From: Papaver somniferum
Lineage: Eukaryota; Streptophyta; Magnoliopsida; Ranunculales; Papaveraceae
Reading direction: 5' to 3'
DNA length: 64,000 nucleotides
Assembly (NCBI RefSeq): GCF_003573695.1
Contig: NC_039359.1
Span: 88,082,566 to 88,146,565 of the forward strand
This document shows, in pieces, positions 1 through 11,079 of the stretch. The notes under the pieces are model-generated. The model did no database searches, was not told the origin of the DNA, and worked only from the letters and a program-made list of their open reading frames with translations. Made by a program: the position numbers and the translations under genes. Position 1 is the stretch's first letter. Every line of letters starts with the position of its first letter.

Positions 1-1588
1 AAAAACATAAGCGTTACCAAACCCAACCTAAGTGTAAGAGATTTTAAGTCTGCTTTGTTCAAGTTAGGTTCTGTCTCTTGGGTTAGCTTTTCCATTTGTG
101 TTTAGTGTTTTCCAAGAATTTTTATAGTTATTATTAGTATAGTTTGCTATTAGTACAAGGTTAGGGTAATTTCTTGTTCTTTCTCTAAATTGTAAAGTTA
201 TTTAGATACTCATATCTAAATATCTTTAGAAACAAGAATTTCATATTTTCTGATCAGCCATATGATGAATCAAGTCAAAGGTTTCACTATGGATCAAGCA
301 TAAAAAAAAAAAAGATAAGTAGATTACGTATGAGCATTACACCTCAACATCTGGACTCAAATGCTGAATAGCACCTCAGATCAATCACATCGAATCCCAC
401 TATCAATGACTAAGTTCCCTCGGGTACTGCCATGTCCATCAAAATTATATTTTTTTCATGTAGAAAGCATTGAACCATGGCCTTCCGACCCTTGACACCC
501 TAAACAATATCCACCTCGCTAAGTCCAACATCTCTTCCTGATGCAATTCTGAGATGGAGTCCGCTACTCACATTATCCTTCACCATGATGTTGCTGAAGA
601 TTCTACGCATATCGGTCCAATTATAACTGATAAAGGTATCACATGGCCTCGTGTAATAGCTCATTAGTAATTTAATATATTTCATGTTAAAAAAAAAAAC
701 TAAAATGAAACAAATGTAATACCACATAGTTTATCAATAGTGACTCCTAGGCACAAGTTTTTTTTTTTGTAAGCAATAAAGGCTAGTGTTGTTGCCAGAA
801 CATCAACAACCTTTTTTTTTCTCTTTTTCTGAAGCAACACGTCAGCAACCTGATCAATTTTTGGAGAATCTACTTATAAAATTAGATCCATCATCCTTAT
901 CATATTATTTTTTTCAAAAAAGAAAAGAGTCAAAACGCTCTCAAGAATTACATAAACAAGTTTCTTACCACAATATTTTGTGGTAGAGACCAAGACGCAT
1001 TCTCATTGAAGTAATTAGAATGAAAGAAGGTTAAAAGACTTCCTAAGTCTTCTCTTTTCCAGACGTATTGAATATTAAAAAGATTACAATAAGCTATCGT
1101 GTTGGTTGCCCATAATGTGGACCATCTATTTGTTAATATAAAACCAGAGATTTTGAAGTTAATAACTTTCTGATTATTGTTTTTAGAGTCAGAACTAATT
1201 GTATATCGATACTCCCTTGCTTTAGTATACATTTCTTTCCTCAACATCAAACTAGGTTTCGTGTAACTTTGAAAGGTAATGTCATGGTCACTCCACTCTA
1301 TTGCCTACCGGAAAGTTGCTTCTGCCCCTGTTATTTCTGGTTATTCCCCTGTGTTGCAGTTTCTGGTAGTTCTTACGGCTTTTATAAAATACCCTTCAAA
1401 AATAATTAAATTAATTCCACTTCCAGAAGTAAATTATAGGGGTCAACATAGTTAGAGCAATATTAATTTTATGACACATCGAGGTTTTTGTTATACTATT
1501 ATTTGTTCTAACTATCTCTAGGTAATCATCATAGATAAGATTATAAAATAAAATTGTATTATATAATAGTTACGCTTATTAGCATGTC
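1..1588. other. AT-rich intergenic DNA, no recognisable gene
   Basis: No gene could be supported. Short open stretches exist on the minus strand at about 500-727 and 948-1250 and on the plus strand at 786-986, but none shows a family motif or splice structure I recognise. The stretch 948-1250 could be the decayed 3' end of the minus-strand LINE that begins to its right. T-runs near 760 and 812 could be the copied poly(A) tail of that LINE, which is only a guess. Confidence 0.4.
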
Positions 1589-3060
1589 TTATACTATTAA
1601 TGTATTTATCAATTGAGTTTGATGTGATAGCAATATTATGTTTCTCTTTTTTGAATACCCAATTGCACTTTGCTTTCTATATATGCCAGGTAATAATACT
1701 ACAAAATTCAGACCATTCCAAGGCATACCCCTGTTTGTCAGAATTTGTACACCAAAACTTAAGCCATTCATGAAAATCACTAGTATTTGCTAACATAGAG
1801 GGGGCTTCTTTCCAGATAAAGGTCGTTATAGAGGTAGAGATGCTCATCTTCCATATTTGGTTCCAATCTCTATCATCAGTGCCTATAAAGTTTATTTTAT
1901 TGTAAAGGGAGTTTACAATGAATCTACCTTTTGATTTGAGAGGCCAACATGCTGTTTCATTCTCTCTTTGAGAAGGAATGTTAATATGAAAAATATAGTC
2001 TACTGTAGATTGCTCAAAGCAATCTTGCACTTTGTTCAAGTCCCACGTGTTATCTACAGTGATGAGTTGATTTATCTTTGTTAGACCTTGATCTCCAGTA
2101 GCAGGCCTGATAATTAGTGGTTCAATTTTTGGTATCCGATAATTATCCAATGTGTTTATGTTAGTACCAAATACTATTCTCCAGATACAATAATTTTTAG
2201 TTTGTTCAATACCAGTGAGTATTCCCTTCCAAACCCAGGCGTGCCTTTGTTTAGATTTGATATCTATGTGTAAGATATCAGTTTTTGGATAGTATTTTGC
2301 TTTGAAGCACATTGAGAATTTGAATTTTCTTTTAACCTCTCCCTATTTTTGCCAACATTGTAACATTAAAATTTTCAATGTTTAGAATGTCAAGCCCTCC
2401 TTTACATAACAGTTTACAATTTGGTTTCCAAGCTTTAAGATAAAATCTTTTTATTTTTCTTTCTTTTTCTTCATTTTTACCACCTTCATTATTTCTCACC
2501 ATTAGTCTCTTTGAAGTTTTGTTAGAAGAATAACATTTTTTCTTTCGGTTTTCAAACAATTCATTTGATAAACGCAGAGAGAAGAGGTAATATTTTTAAT
2601 CATTATCGATTTTCCAACTGTGATTTTTTTTGTCCCAACCTATAAGTCTACTGTTTATTTTATTCACATAAGGTTCAACTTTTTTTTATCTTAGACCTAT
2701 TGATGAAGAGAGAAGACCCTAAATAGCTATCGTCCAAAAAAAATTCATTACATTTTTTGTATTTGAACTGGTATTAGGATTAAAGTAGACTAGATTTATT
2801 CAAATTAATTGATTGACCAGAAGCATTGCCAAAATCAGAAAACATTTTAACCAAGTTATTATGGTTATCACAAGTGGCTCGCGAATAGAGTATTTTCACA
2901 TAGTTTTATTCTTTTAATTAGTCCCATAAATTCTGCTTTTAAAACTGCTCAAGATAAAACTTGGGTACAAAAGAGAAAGGTAACGGGAGAGTGTATCCCC
3001 TGCCTTGAGCCTCCAGTGTTCAACTACATTTCTTAAACTGCAATCGGAGGCAGACACCTC
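1589..3060 (-). mobile_element. Degenerate LINE (L1-type) reverse transcriptase and zf-RVT region
   Basis: Read on the minus strand, broken frames from about 3040 down to 1590 give, in order: a remnant of the RT motif before the catalytic site (KAGDTLSRYL, compare the usual RQGDPLSPYLF), a block ending in GNASGQSINLNKS, the thumb-like segment KINSRLIGWDKK, the segment LLCKGGLDILNIENFN followed by LAKIGRG, and a C-terminal zf-RVT domain with KGRFIVNSLYNKI, WNQIWKMS and FIWKEAPSML. These blocks in this order are typical of plant L1-type non-LTR retrotransposons. Several frameshifts and stops, including a TAG just after ITWHI near 1677, make it a dead copy. The 5' part with the endonuclease was not found. 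Lineage assignment is from family knowledge; the motifs are read directly. Confidence 0.8.
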
Positions 3061-3525
3061 TGTATAAGTATTGGTCAACGGATTTTCTTAAACTTCATTA
3101 GCTGGAGGCATGAATGTGCTATACATACATATTCGGGTATCAAACATAACTAAGCAATCTATCTTCATTTCCAAATTCATTGGGAAGACTAAAACCAGTA
3201 AGCTACCTCCTCGGTTTACAACGACCACTGCATTTTTGTGAAATATGTATAACAAAATCGAAAGCATCTTCGACATTAGTTTTGAAGAGTAGACATTTAT
3301 TACTTCCCAGCACACATGTTTTTTCTTTTTCCTTTCCGATTTGAAAAAGATTACGCTCCTCATTTAAGCTGAATTCATAATTTGAACTTCAGACTTTAGT
3401 GTGATCGTAATTGAGCGCTCATCGTAATTTGGTCCCCTAAAAATAAAATAATTAGTTAACTTAACAGATCGTGTTGCCCGATTATCAATGTGCTATATAT
3501 ACAATCCTTATTTCCAATCTTTGAC

Positions 3526-3540
3526 CTTTATATATAAGAG
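3526..3540 (+). promoter_or_regulatory. Possible TATA box upstream of the P450
   Basis: A TATATATAAG-like sequence lies about 410 bp upstream of the P450 ATG at 3950. A second AT-run of similar type at about 3863-3876 is closer (about 75 bp) and could serve instead. The stretch 3061-3949 holds no gene; it is the presumed promoter and leader of the P450. No transcription start can be read from sequence alone. Confidence 0.3.
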
Positions 3541-5579
3541 CCAGATTTGATTTTCATGTATCATTTGGGATGACTTAAACATCAGATTCACATACAGATA
3601 CAGTATATTTTTAACGATAAAAGATCCTTGATGTGTGTCTCAAGAAGGAATGTGATTGGCTATTTGGCTTACCGGGAGATATTCCCTAAATTAATACAGA
3701 AAGAATGGGACCCATTAACCCATTCTCCATCCAAATGATATAGTCGTTAAAAATCTGCTTTTGATTTTCCTCACGGGATATTTCACCCGATTCTACGGGG
3801 GTGACCAGTATTTCTGGATGAGCACTTTACCGGTTTACCCTTATGTTCAGACTCCAGACTTTGTATATATATATGTAATCCCAGGGAGGGCAACTTCAGC
3901 TAAGCTATCTCAAGATTCTCATCATAAGCTCATAATAGATATACTATCAATGGAGAGGTTTCTTTTTTCTCCCGTTAGCCTAGCAGCTGGAGCTGCTGTT
4001 CTTCTCCTCTTCTTCCTTATCAACCGAATCTGTCAATCTAAATCAACAAATGTTAGGCGTTTACCTCCGGGGCCACGAGGTTGGCCAATAATTGGCAATA
4101 TCCTCGACATCGGTCCACATCCACACAAAAACTTAGTTCTCCTACAGCGCAAGTATGGACCTTTGATCTGGCTAAGACTAGGGTTAGTAAACACTGTTGT
4201 TATAGCTTCAGCTCAATCCGCCATGGAGATGTTTAAAAACCATGATCAACATTTTTGCAACCGCCACCGAAATGCGACCATGATAAGAGACGACGGGTCC
4301 CACAACGGCACCATCGGACTTAGCGACTACGGTCCGCAGTGGAAGATGATGAGACGATTGTATGCAACTGAAATGTTTACCAAGAAACGCTTGGATGACA
4401 CTACGCATCTACGTAGGAAATGTTTGGATCAGTTGATACAGTGGGTATCTGATGAAGCAAAACATAACCCTGGGAAGAGCATTGAAGTCGCACGATTCAT
4501 TTATGCTGCTATTTTCAACATGATTGGTGATCTCGCCTTTTCCAAAGACGATCTCGCACATCCAGAATTTAATGTCACCAATGTTTTTTTTAACACAACT
4601 GCTGATATCATTGAACTTATGGCATTACCTAATGTCTCAGATTTTTTCCCTATTTTACGTCCGTTCGACCTACAAGGTTTAAAAAAGAGGACCGAAGATA
4701 AAGAAAAAATTGTTAGGAAAATCATCGGGACCTTTGTAGAGGAACGTCGCCGAAGGGGAGTGAACCCAAATCACTTTCATGAAAAAGATTTACTTGAGGT
4801 GTTGCTGGATTTTGAAGGCAACTCGAAAGATGAACCCTTAAAAATACCCAAGGAATTTCTCGAAATATTTCTGCTGGTGAGATATATCTAAACTCCATAC
4901 TTCAGCTTTTATTTTGATTTTGTTAATTTCGTGTGAAATACTACATCCGCTTTTAGAAAACAGATACAACATTTTTTCATTTTAGCATGAAAATAGGTCG
5001 AATTGGAAAAGTGATTCCATCTCCTTTTGGAAACGAGAGATATATTCCTTTCTAGTTTTTTTCTTACAACAAATCAAAGTATGTATGTAGTGTACATGCA
5101 TGGGTTTGTTATATTCCATACTAAATATATAACTTCAAAATCCATGTAATCCTATTTGAATCAGACACCCTACATTTAGATCAGCAAAATATATTTAGAG
5201 ATAAAAGATTAATTAATGAATTACAAGGAGAGAAAGGAACAAACACTAAATCCTTATACGGGAAAATGAGTCATTTGTCCAAATATTTTTAAAACATGTT
5301 CAAATGGACTAGTAAAAATTAGTATGGGTGAAATGGACAACAAAAAAATAGCAAGGATGATACTGGATTCATCCTGACTTAAACTTAAAAAATAGCAAGG
5401 ATGAAACTGGATGCATCCTGATGTAAAGAAAAAGTATTTGAAAATGGGTATGATGAAACTGTTTACATCATGACTATTTTTATATTTTTGTCCATATAAA
5501 AAGTATCAAAATCTAAATGTACTTTTCACCCATGAATTATTGATTTGGTCTTTTTAACCAATTTTGTGAACCTTATATT

Positions 5580-5835
5580 AGGGCCATAGTGTGTAGCCAC
5601 AATCCAGAGCCTTACTACTCACACTCTAGCTTCCCTTCTGCACACAAGATCCTCACAGTGAATTCCCTCCAGAATTTTAGAAGGAATAGCCCAGCTTTGT
5701 ATTAAGTTGTTTTTTTCCACCTCTCTCAGCGAGTCGGCATCAACTAGACCGAAAGACTTGTAAAACGTTGCTAAACTGTCCGGGCCGAACGAATTTAGAA
5801 AACAGTTTAAAGATTCTCTTGCTAACATGCGAATC
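5580..5835 (-). other. Unidentified coding-like fragment inside the P450 intron
   Basis: An open stretch of 69 codons on the minus strand (5619-5828) with normal-looking amino acid composition, including the segment SFGPDSLATFYKSFGLVD. It has no known domain that I recognise and no visible splice context. It may be a captured exon piece or chance. The rest of the intron outside this fragment and the two MITEs shows nothing else. Confidence 0.2.
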
Positions 5836-5916
5836 TTAAACTGATTCTTCTTTCCTAATTTAGATTTTACATTAAAGGCAATACTTTGAATCCCGTTTCC
5901 TAATCTTTATCTGATA

Positions 5917-6266
5917 CTTCCTCGGTCTCCTATATATATAGGCGGAAAAGTGAAATTCTCTTGGAATAAGAAAATTATTAGTTTTCATAAATTTTCCTTA
6001 TTGTACCTGATTTACCCTCACTAATTCCAATATATTTTGTCTAGGAAATATGAAAAATATTAATTTATTAAAAGTTTTTATCCACTAAAGTATTTAAAAA
6101 ATATAATTGGTCTTGGGAATTACCAATGACATTAACTAAATTTGTGAATATCATATTTTTTTAATAAGGGTATACAAGGAAGAAATCACATTGGAAATAC
6201 ATGTCCGCCTGTATATAGGGACTACATTTTTTCACTTTTCCGCCTATATAACAGGGACGGAAGGAG
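5917..6266. mobile_element. Stowaway-type (Tc1/mariner) MITE in the P450 intron
   Basis: About 350 bp bounded by imperfect inverted repeats. The left end reads CTTCCTCGGTCTCC and the right end, reversed, CTCCTTCCGTCCC; both continue into a shared block TATAGGCGGAAAAGTGAAA. The CTCCNTCCGTCCC start is the hallmark of plant Stowaway elements. The left flank is TA as expected; the right flank is AA, so the TA duplication is not intact. No coding capacity. Confidence 0.75.
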
Positions 6267-7082
6267 AACATATGATGGTTGACTTCATTTTTTTATTCTT
6301 TTTTGTTTATCAGATCTTGGCTAATTTTCTTCTCTTTACTTATTTAATGGTATATACGTTCTCCAAGAAAGTCTTAAACACTGGTAATATCTGATTTTTT
6401 TTAAAACATTTTGAAAATTGTAAACCATCTTTTCGCAGTATAGAGCAAGGTTTCAAAAAGCAAGGTTTCAAAAACCATGAACCAAATCACAACCAATAGA
6501 TTTGGTTGTTATAAGGAATGAGCAGCGTATATAAAACGTCTTTTTTTAGAATAAAAAAATGCATCGTGACCCTTTTTCTTAACTTTTTTTTTTTGTTTAA
6601 ATAACGACAATTATAGAGAAGTAACCAAAAAATATTGGATAGAAACTCATCCGAAATGGTTAAAACAATTGTGATTAAGTGAAATAGTCATACTATATGT
6701 TTTCGGTCATTTAAACTTAAAGAATTTAGTTAAAATTTTATTTTTAGAATTTCGAAAATCTTTTGTGCAAGAAAATATTTGTATCCCTTAGAAAAAGCCT
6801 TCAATACATGGAGTAACTGTTATTTCAATAGGGATCCTTAAAAACGCACGTTAAAACGTTTTTTGGAAGGAATAATCCTTAAAGTTTATATGGGGTCCTC
6901 AAACAAATAACAGTGAAGTTTAATAGGAGAAAAAAAATGTATGAAACAAACTTACCTAAAAGTTCTTAAAACTAAAAATAGTAAAACAACGTAGTTATCG
7001 ATAGTTGGACCAACCATAATCTGAAAACTCTCAGAAAAGTCTATAAAATAGTCATGGTGGCGGATGTCTTAAATTGTTTGTG

Positions 7083-7330
7083 AGGCTTAATGTTATCATT
7101 GGTCAAGATTTAAGATTCAAGACTTGACACATTAGCTTTAATCCACGACCAAGTTCTACCATGATTCAAAGTTAAATCAAGATAGCGCCAAATGGTTTGG
7201 CACAAAAAGCAAAATTTATAATGCCAAACCATTTGGCGCCGCAGAGTTGATTCCACGTTGCATTTAAGTAATTGCTTGAACGCAATACTTCTCACACTTG
7301 AATTTTGACCAACAATAACACTAAGCCTTA
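7083..7330. mobile_element. Foldback MITE (possibly Tourist-like) in the P450 intron
   Basis: About 248 bp with inverted ends: left GGCTTAATGTTATC followed by ATTGGTCAAGATT, right (reversed) GGCTTAGTGTTATT followed by GTTGGTCAAAATT. The centre holds a perfect 18-bp inverted repeat (GCGCCAAATGGTTTGGCA) with a spacer of about 20 bp, so the whole unit can fold into a long hairpin. The flanks (TGA and TTA) could be a mutated 3-bp duplication as in PIF/Harbinger Tourist elements; that class is an inference. Confidence 0.65.
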
Positions 7331-8294
7331 AGGATCTAGAACCCTTGACCACGCAAGATTATGTTTTAAAAGTATTTTTTTCTAATTTAATCTATGCCTG
7401 ACTTTTCTTACCGACTTCATATTATACGATTTTTTTATTGTGTTTAATACAAACAAAAGGATCCTAATCCAGTAGACTGTATCGTATGGCTGTAGGAGCT
7501 ATTTGTAACGGGTCCGGATGCAACAAACATAACAGTCGAATGGGCATTGTCAGAGCTTGTTCGTAAACCAGAAGTCATGAATAAGTTGAAATATGAGATC
7601 GCTCAAGTTGTAGGCCATGAAAGAAGGATAAAAGAATCTGACATGGAAAACTTGCCATATCTCCATGCCATAATCCAAGAGACACTAAGGTTCCACCCTC
7701 CCGCAGCCTTACTAATACCTCGCAGTGTAATAAATGACATTGAGGTAATGGGATATTCGATACTGAAGGGAACTCAGGTATGGGTCAATACTTAGGGATT
7801 TGGAAGGGATCCTACTGCTTGGGAGGATCCTTTATCCTTCAAGCCAGAGCGATTCCTAAACTCTAACATTGAATACCGCGGACAAAATTTCGAGTATATA
7901 CCTTTTGGGGCTGGTCGGCGAATTTGTCCAGGGCACTCTTTAGGTCATAAAATGCTTCACCTTGTGTTAGGGACACTTGTTCAGTCTTTCGAATGGTCAC
8001 TGGAGAAAGGTATTATTCCAGAGACCCTCAACATGGATGAAAAGATTAGGCTTACATTGCGGAGGGCTAACCCTCTGAAACTTATACCCATGCGATGCAA
8101 GTTGATATGATGTCGATCTGAACACTAGCTGATCAAATTGCACTACAGTTACTAACATGTTATTGTATAACATAATGCTTCTTGTTTATCATGTTCCTTT
8201 AATTCTAGTATTTGTGTTCCTATTAATATGTCTGTTGCATATAATAAGTCATTTCTTTTAGAAAATACATACCTAATATTTTTGTGGTAATTAT

Positions 8295-8625
8295 ATTAGA
8301 GTGGAAAATATGGAGTTTACTTCCATTTGTTGTTTGGTGGAGTGTGTGGAAAGAAAGGAATGATAGATTTCAGGTCTGTTGAGAAGGTTATTATTGCATT
8401 CAAGCGTTTGTTGTTTAACTGGCTATAAATTCTGATATTTTCAAAGATAACTTTATCTACCTTGATTTGTAATTGGAATGCTGTTACACACTCATCCATG
8501 TAACTTGATTAGTTTGTTATTAGTGTTCTTGTGACAATAAGCCATCTTTTTATAAAATTTGCCCTTTTCTTGTCAATTTTTGTTTTATTATTATTATTAT
8601 TATTATTATTTTATTTTATTTTTGA
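8295..8625 (+). mobile_element. 3' end remnant of a second LINE with an (ATT)n tail
   Basis: Plus-strand frames near 8305-8375 read IWSLLPFVVWWSVWKERN, a typical C-terminal block of plant L1-type elements (compare W..IP..I.W.IWKERN). Broken frames follow, and then an ATT microsatellite at about 8585-8610, which fits a LINE 3' tail. It starts about 190 bp after the P450 stop codon. It is 5'-truncated and dead. Confidence 0.65.
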
Positions 8626-8941
8626 AGTGATGTGGTTGCATTATTTTTAATATTATGTTATGCGTCCGTTTAATACTTATTTACTTTGGAGTGCATGTTA
8701 CTAATGATTGCAGTCGGCCTAGTTGTTGGATCGCATAACTAAATGGCCGAGACACTTATGGTTTCAAGTGTTTCTATAAATAATGTTAAATCTATTGAAT
8801 TAAAACATGCAAGTAACAAGATTGCTACAAGTTACATGTGGGTTATTAAGTTCTTTGGGGCCTAACAGATGTCATATGAACGAAGGTCAGTTTTTGCTTG
8901 GTCCTAGCAACCGACACGGTAAAAGAATTTAGTAACCCATG
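8626..8941. other. Intergenic, nothing recognised
   Basis: Low-copy-looking AT-rich sequence between the LINE tail and the start of the LTR element. I see no gene, repeat or motif worth naming. Confidence 0.4.
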
Positions 8942-9311
8942 TGTTTGTACCCAAAATAACTTTTAGGCACTAAACACGATGATTTGATGATGTTGGTGTA
9001 AAATTAGGGCTAGATTACGTACACAAGATAAATATAGGAGATAAGAATTTACGTGGTTCGGCGACTGTTGCCTACATCCACGGAGGAATCCCATAGAGAG
9101 AGATTTTATTGATGTTACAATTGTATTATACGATTAACTAACCTAGAATTCCTTGTCTTCTTAGAGTTTAGGATACATGTATTTATATAATTATGTAACC
9201 CTAATTCTGATATAAACATGATACGCAAGCAACTTGGGCAACAAGATTTCTGGAAACTTCTGGAATCTTCCTTCGCGGGCATGATTTGCGGGAAAATAGA
9301 CGGTAAAAACA
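8942..9311 (-). repeat. 3' LTR of the short LTR element
   Basis: Left copy of the LTR pair. It shares with the right copy the ACGTGGTT block and a cctacatccacgg block typical of plant LTR U5 regions. Its right end has mutated to GGTAAAAACA. Confidence 0.8.
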
Positions 9312-10059
9312 TCGCCCCCACTTAACCTCCTACTTGTTGGGGGTTAAGAAGTTTGTTTTTACTTCTACGTCGACCGTTGATGACGTAACTCGCCCCCAAG
9401 CGTGAGTAGACATATTACAAAGATGCCCCCAACTGTGATAACCTGCAATGAAATTTTCTCACGTGATGGGCGAGACTTTTTTCCACGTGGTGGACTTGAG
9501 ATGCTCAAGAGCTAGTCGAGTCTTGAGAAAATAATGTAGTGTGCGTGCTTGCGGCTGTGACAAGGCTTTTCGCTCGCAACGTAACAAGGATGTAGTGCTC
9601 TCTACTCGGGAAGGCTGGTTGTTGCTTGTGTTGAGTATGAGTCTTTGGAACAATATCGTGCATTGGGCTCGTGGTCGAGACAAGACTTTATGCTTGACAA
9701 GGTGCAAGTATTTCATACTCACGTGCAAGGAGAGATTATATGCTTGTGATAAAAGCAAGACTTAAGTGAGGCTTTTGGTGCTTGCGAAGTGATGGAAGGA
9801 TAAATATTGAAGGGTCTAAGCAATCTTCATCTCGAACTCGTTCCTGTCGCTATCCACAAACCTCGAACTCGATCATGTTGCTGCCCCAAATGCATAAAAA
9901 AGTTTCTCTAACATATGAATTCTTTCTTTAATTCTGTAGGGAATTGAAATACGATTCTAACGATCCAAAAATCACACAATTCGAACTTAAAACGAAGAAG
10001 TTATTGACGAAACAAGATTTGAATGAAACACGCGTGTTGTTTCATACGTGACAGTGCTG

Positions 10060-10335
10060 ATTGGATCAAAAGGATGACGCGGAACTACTTACTGGGACGA
10101 CGTCGCTGACGTGTCAATAGCAGGCGAAACGGTTGTCAAAAGGTTGCTGACGTGGCATATATGCTGATTGGATAACCACTACTAACGTGGCAGTCGTCAT
10201 CGCTGATATGGCGCTGCTGAGTGGGCGACTGTTGCTGATGTGGATGAACCGCTGACGATGTGACAACCGTTGATTGGCTATGGTCGCTAAGTTGGCAGCT
10301 GATGCGTCCTGATATGTGGCAACTGGTTCGACACG
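10060..10335. repeat. Cluster of degenerate GCTGACGTGGCA-type repeats
   Basis: Within the LTR element's internal region, variants of GCTGACGTGGCA recur about every 25-35 bp (for example near 10140 and in drifted form near 10175, 10205, 10240, 10255 and 10290). ACGTG(G/T)C is the core bound by plant bZIP factors. Whether this is regulatory or a decayed minisatellite cannot be decided here. Confidence 0.45.
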
Positions 10336-10689
10336 AACGGTCTGGACCGAGTTGGACCAGATATGGATCGGTTGAATCTTAACTGAACCAATAGCTAGAC
10401 CCGAGGCTGGAAAGATCCCATGGATGAGATTCTCTGAATTTGACGGTGAAGATTTGCTTGTTCTGGAGCTGTACGTGAGGTTAGATGAAGATTAGGTTTT
10501 CGCAACGCTTTCTGCAACATCTTTTTGAAACGGTTTCTTCAACTGTTCGGAGCTGTTTCTTCAATTGTCGCAACGGTTTCTTCAACCCTAACCTTTTTTG
10601 TTTGCATGGAATCTCGTGTACGATTTCTGCTCCACTTTTCTCTTCGGAAAACACGATTATTTTACACGAATCCTCCTGGTCGGCGCCAA

Positions 10690-11073
10690 TGTTTGTACCC
10701 AAAATTACTTATAGGCACTAAACACGATGATTTGATGATGTTGGTGTAAAATTAAGGCTAGAAAACGTATAAAAGATAAATATACGAGACAAGAATTTAC
10801 GTGGTTTGGTGAGTGTTGCCTACATCCACGGAGGAAACCCATAGGGAGATTTTATTGATGTGATGATTATAAGTATTATACGGTTAACTAACCTAGAATT
10901 CCATATCTTCTTAGGGTTTATGATACATGTATTTATATAATTATGTAACCCTAATTCTAATATGAACTTGATATACAAGCAACCTGGACAACAAGATTTC
11001 TGGAAATTTCCGGAATCTTCACTCGCGGGCTTGATTTGCGGGCCTCCGGTCTATAAAATAGACGGTACAAACA
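10690..11073 (-). repeat. 5' LTR of the short LTR element
   Basis: Right copy of the LTR pair, keeping intact TGTTTGTACC/GGTACAAACA ends. A hAT-type MITE is inserted six bases beyond its right end. Confidence 0.8.
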
Positions 11074-11079
11074 CCCCGT

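Larger units (their letters stand above)
3950..8110 (+). pseudogene. CYP76A-like cytochrome P450, disabled by one in-frame stop
   Basis: Two exons, 3950-4876 and 7496-8110, joined by a phase-0 GT-AG intron of 2,619 bp at the usual CYP76-type position just before the I-helix. The reading frame is 513 codons, the normal length. Visible: N-terminal membrane anchor (residues 3-25), proline hinge LPPGPRGWP (38-46), I-helix TGPDAT (314-319), ExxR as ETLR (371-374), PERF (426-429) and heme loop FGAGRRICPG with Cys453. A TAG at 7793-7795 (codon 409) interrupts the frame where relatives have Trp in VNxWxxGRDP; TGG to TAG is a one-base change. The predicted product stops before the PERF and heme-cysteine regions and could not bind heme. 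No other break is seen, so the loss looks recent. Family members are ER-bound monooxygenases of specialised metabolism (monoterpenoids, alkaloids); the substrate is not predictable. Start chosen at the ATG that opens the hydrophobic anchor; an upstream in-frame ATG at 3761 adds a non-P450 leader. Confidence 0.9.
8942..11073 (-). mobile_element. Short non-autonomous LTR retrotransposon
   Basis: Two direct repeats of 370 bp (8942-9311) and 384 bp (10690-11073) start TGTTTGTACC and end in the matching inverted form (GGTACAAACA in the right copy). They flank 1.4 kb with no gag or pol. Orientation is minus: next to the right LTR, minus strand, lies TTGGCGCCGACCAGGAGG, which has the TGG start of a tRNA-type primer site, and next to the left LTR lies a polypurine tract ending AAGTGGGGG. 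The LTRs differ at roughly one base in ten by eye, so the insertion is not recent. Flanking 5-mers CCATG and CCCCG match at three of five positions, so the target duplication is uncertain. The 2.1 kb size puts it among small non-autonomous elements mobilised by an unknown partner. Confidence 0.8.

Noticed and set aside
3088..3363. Minus-strand 91-codon frame upstream of the P450
   Set aside because: No LINE or other motif; the recognisable LINE sequence starts to its left.
7184..7239. MicroRNA precursor
   Set aside because: The hairpin is the centre of a MITE; perfect pairing and lack of a typical precursor shape favour a transposon foldback, though small RNAs are possible.
10481..10749. Three overlapping 73-78 codon frames at the end of the short LTR element
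   Set aside because: They arise from a short repeated segment (ACGGTTTCTTCAAC) and have no family signal.
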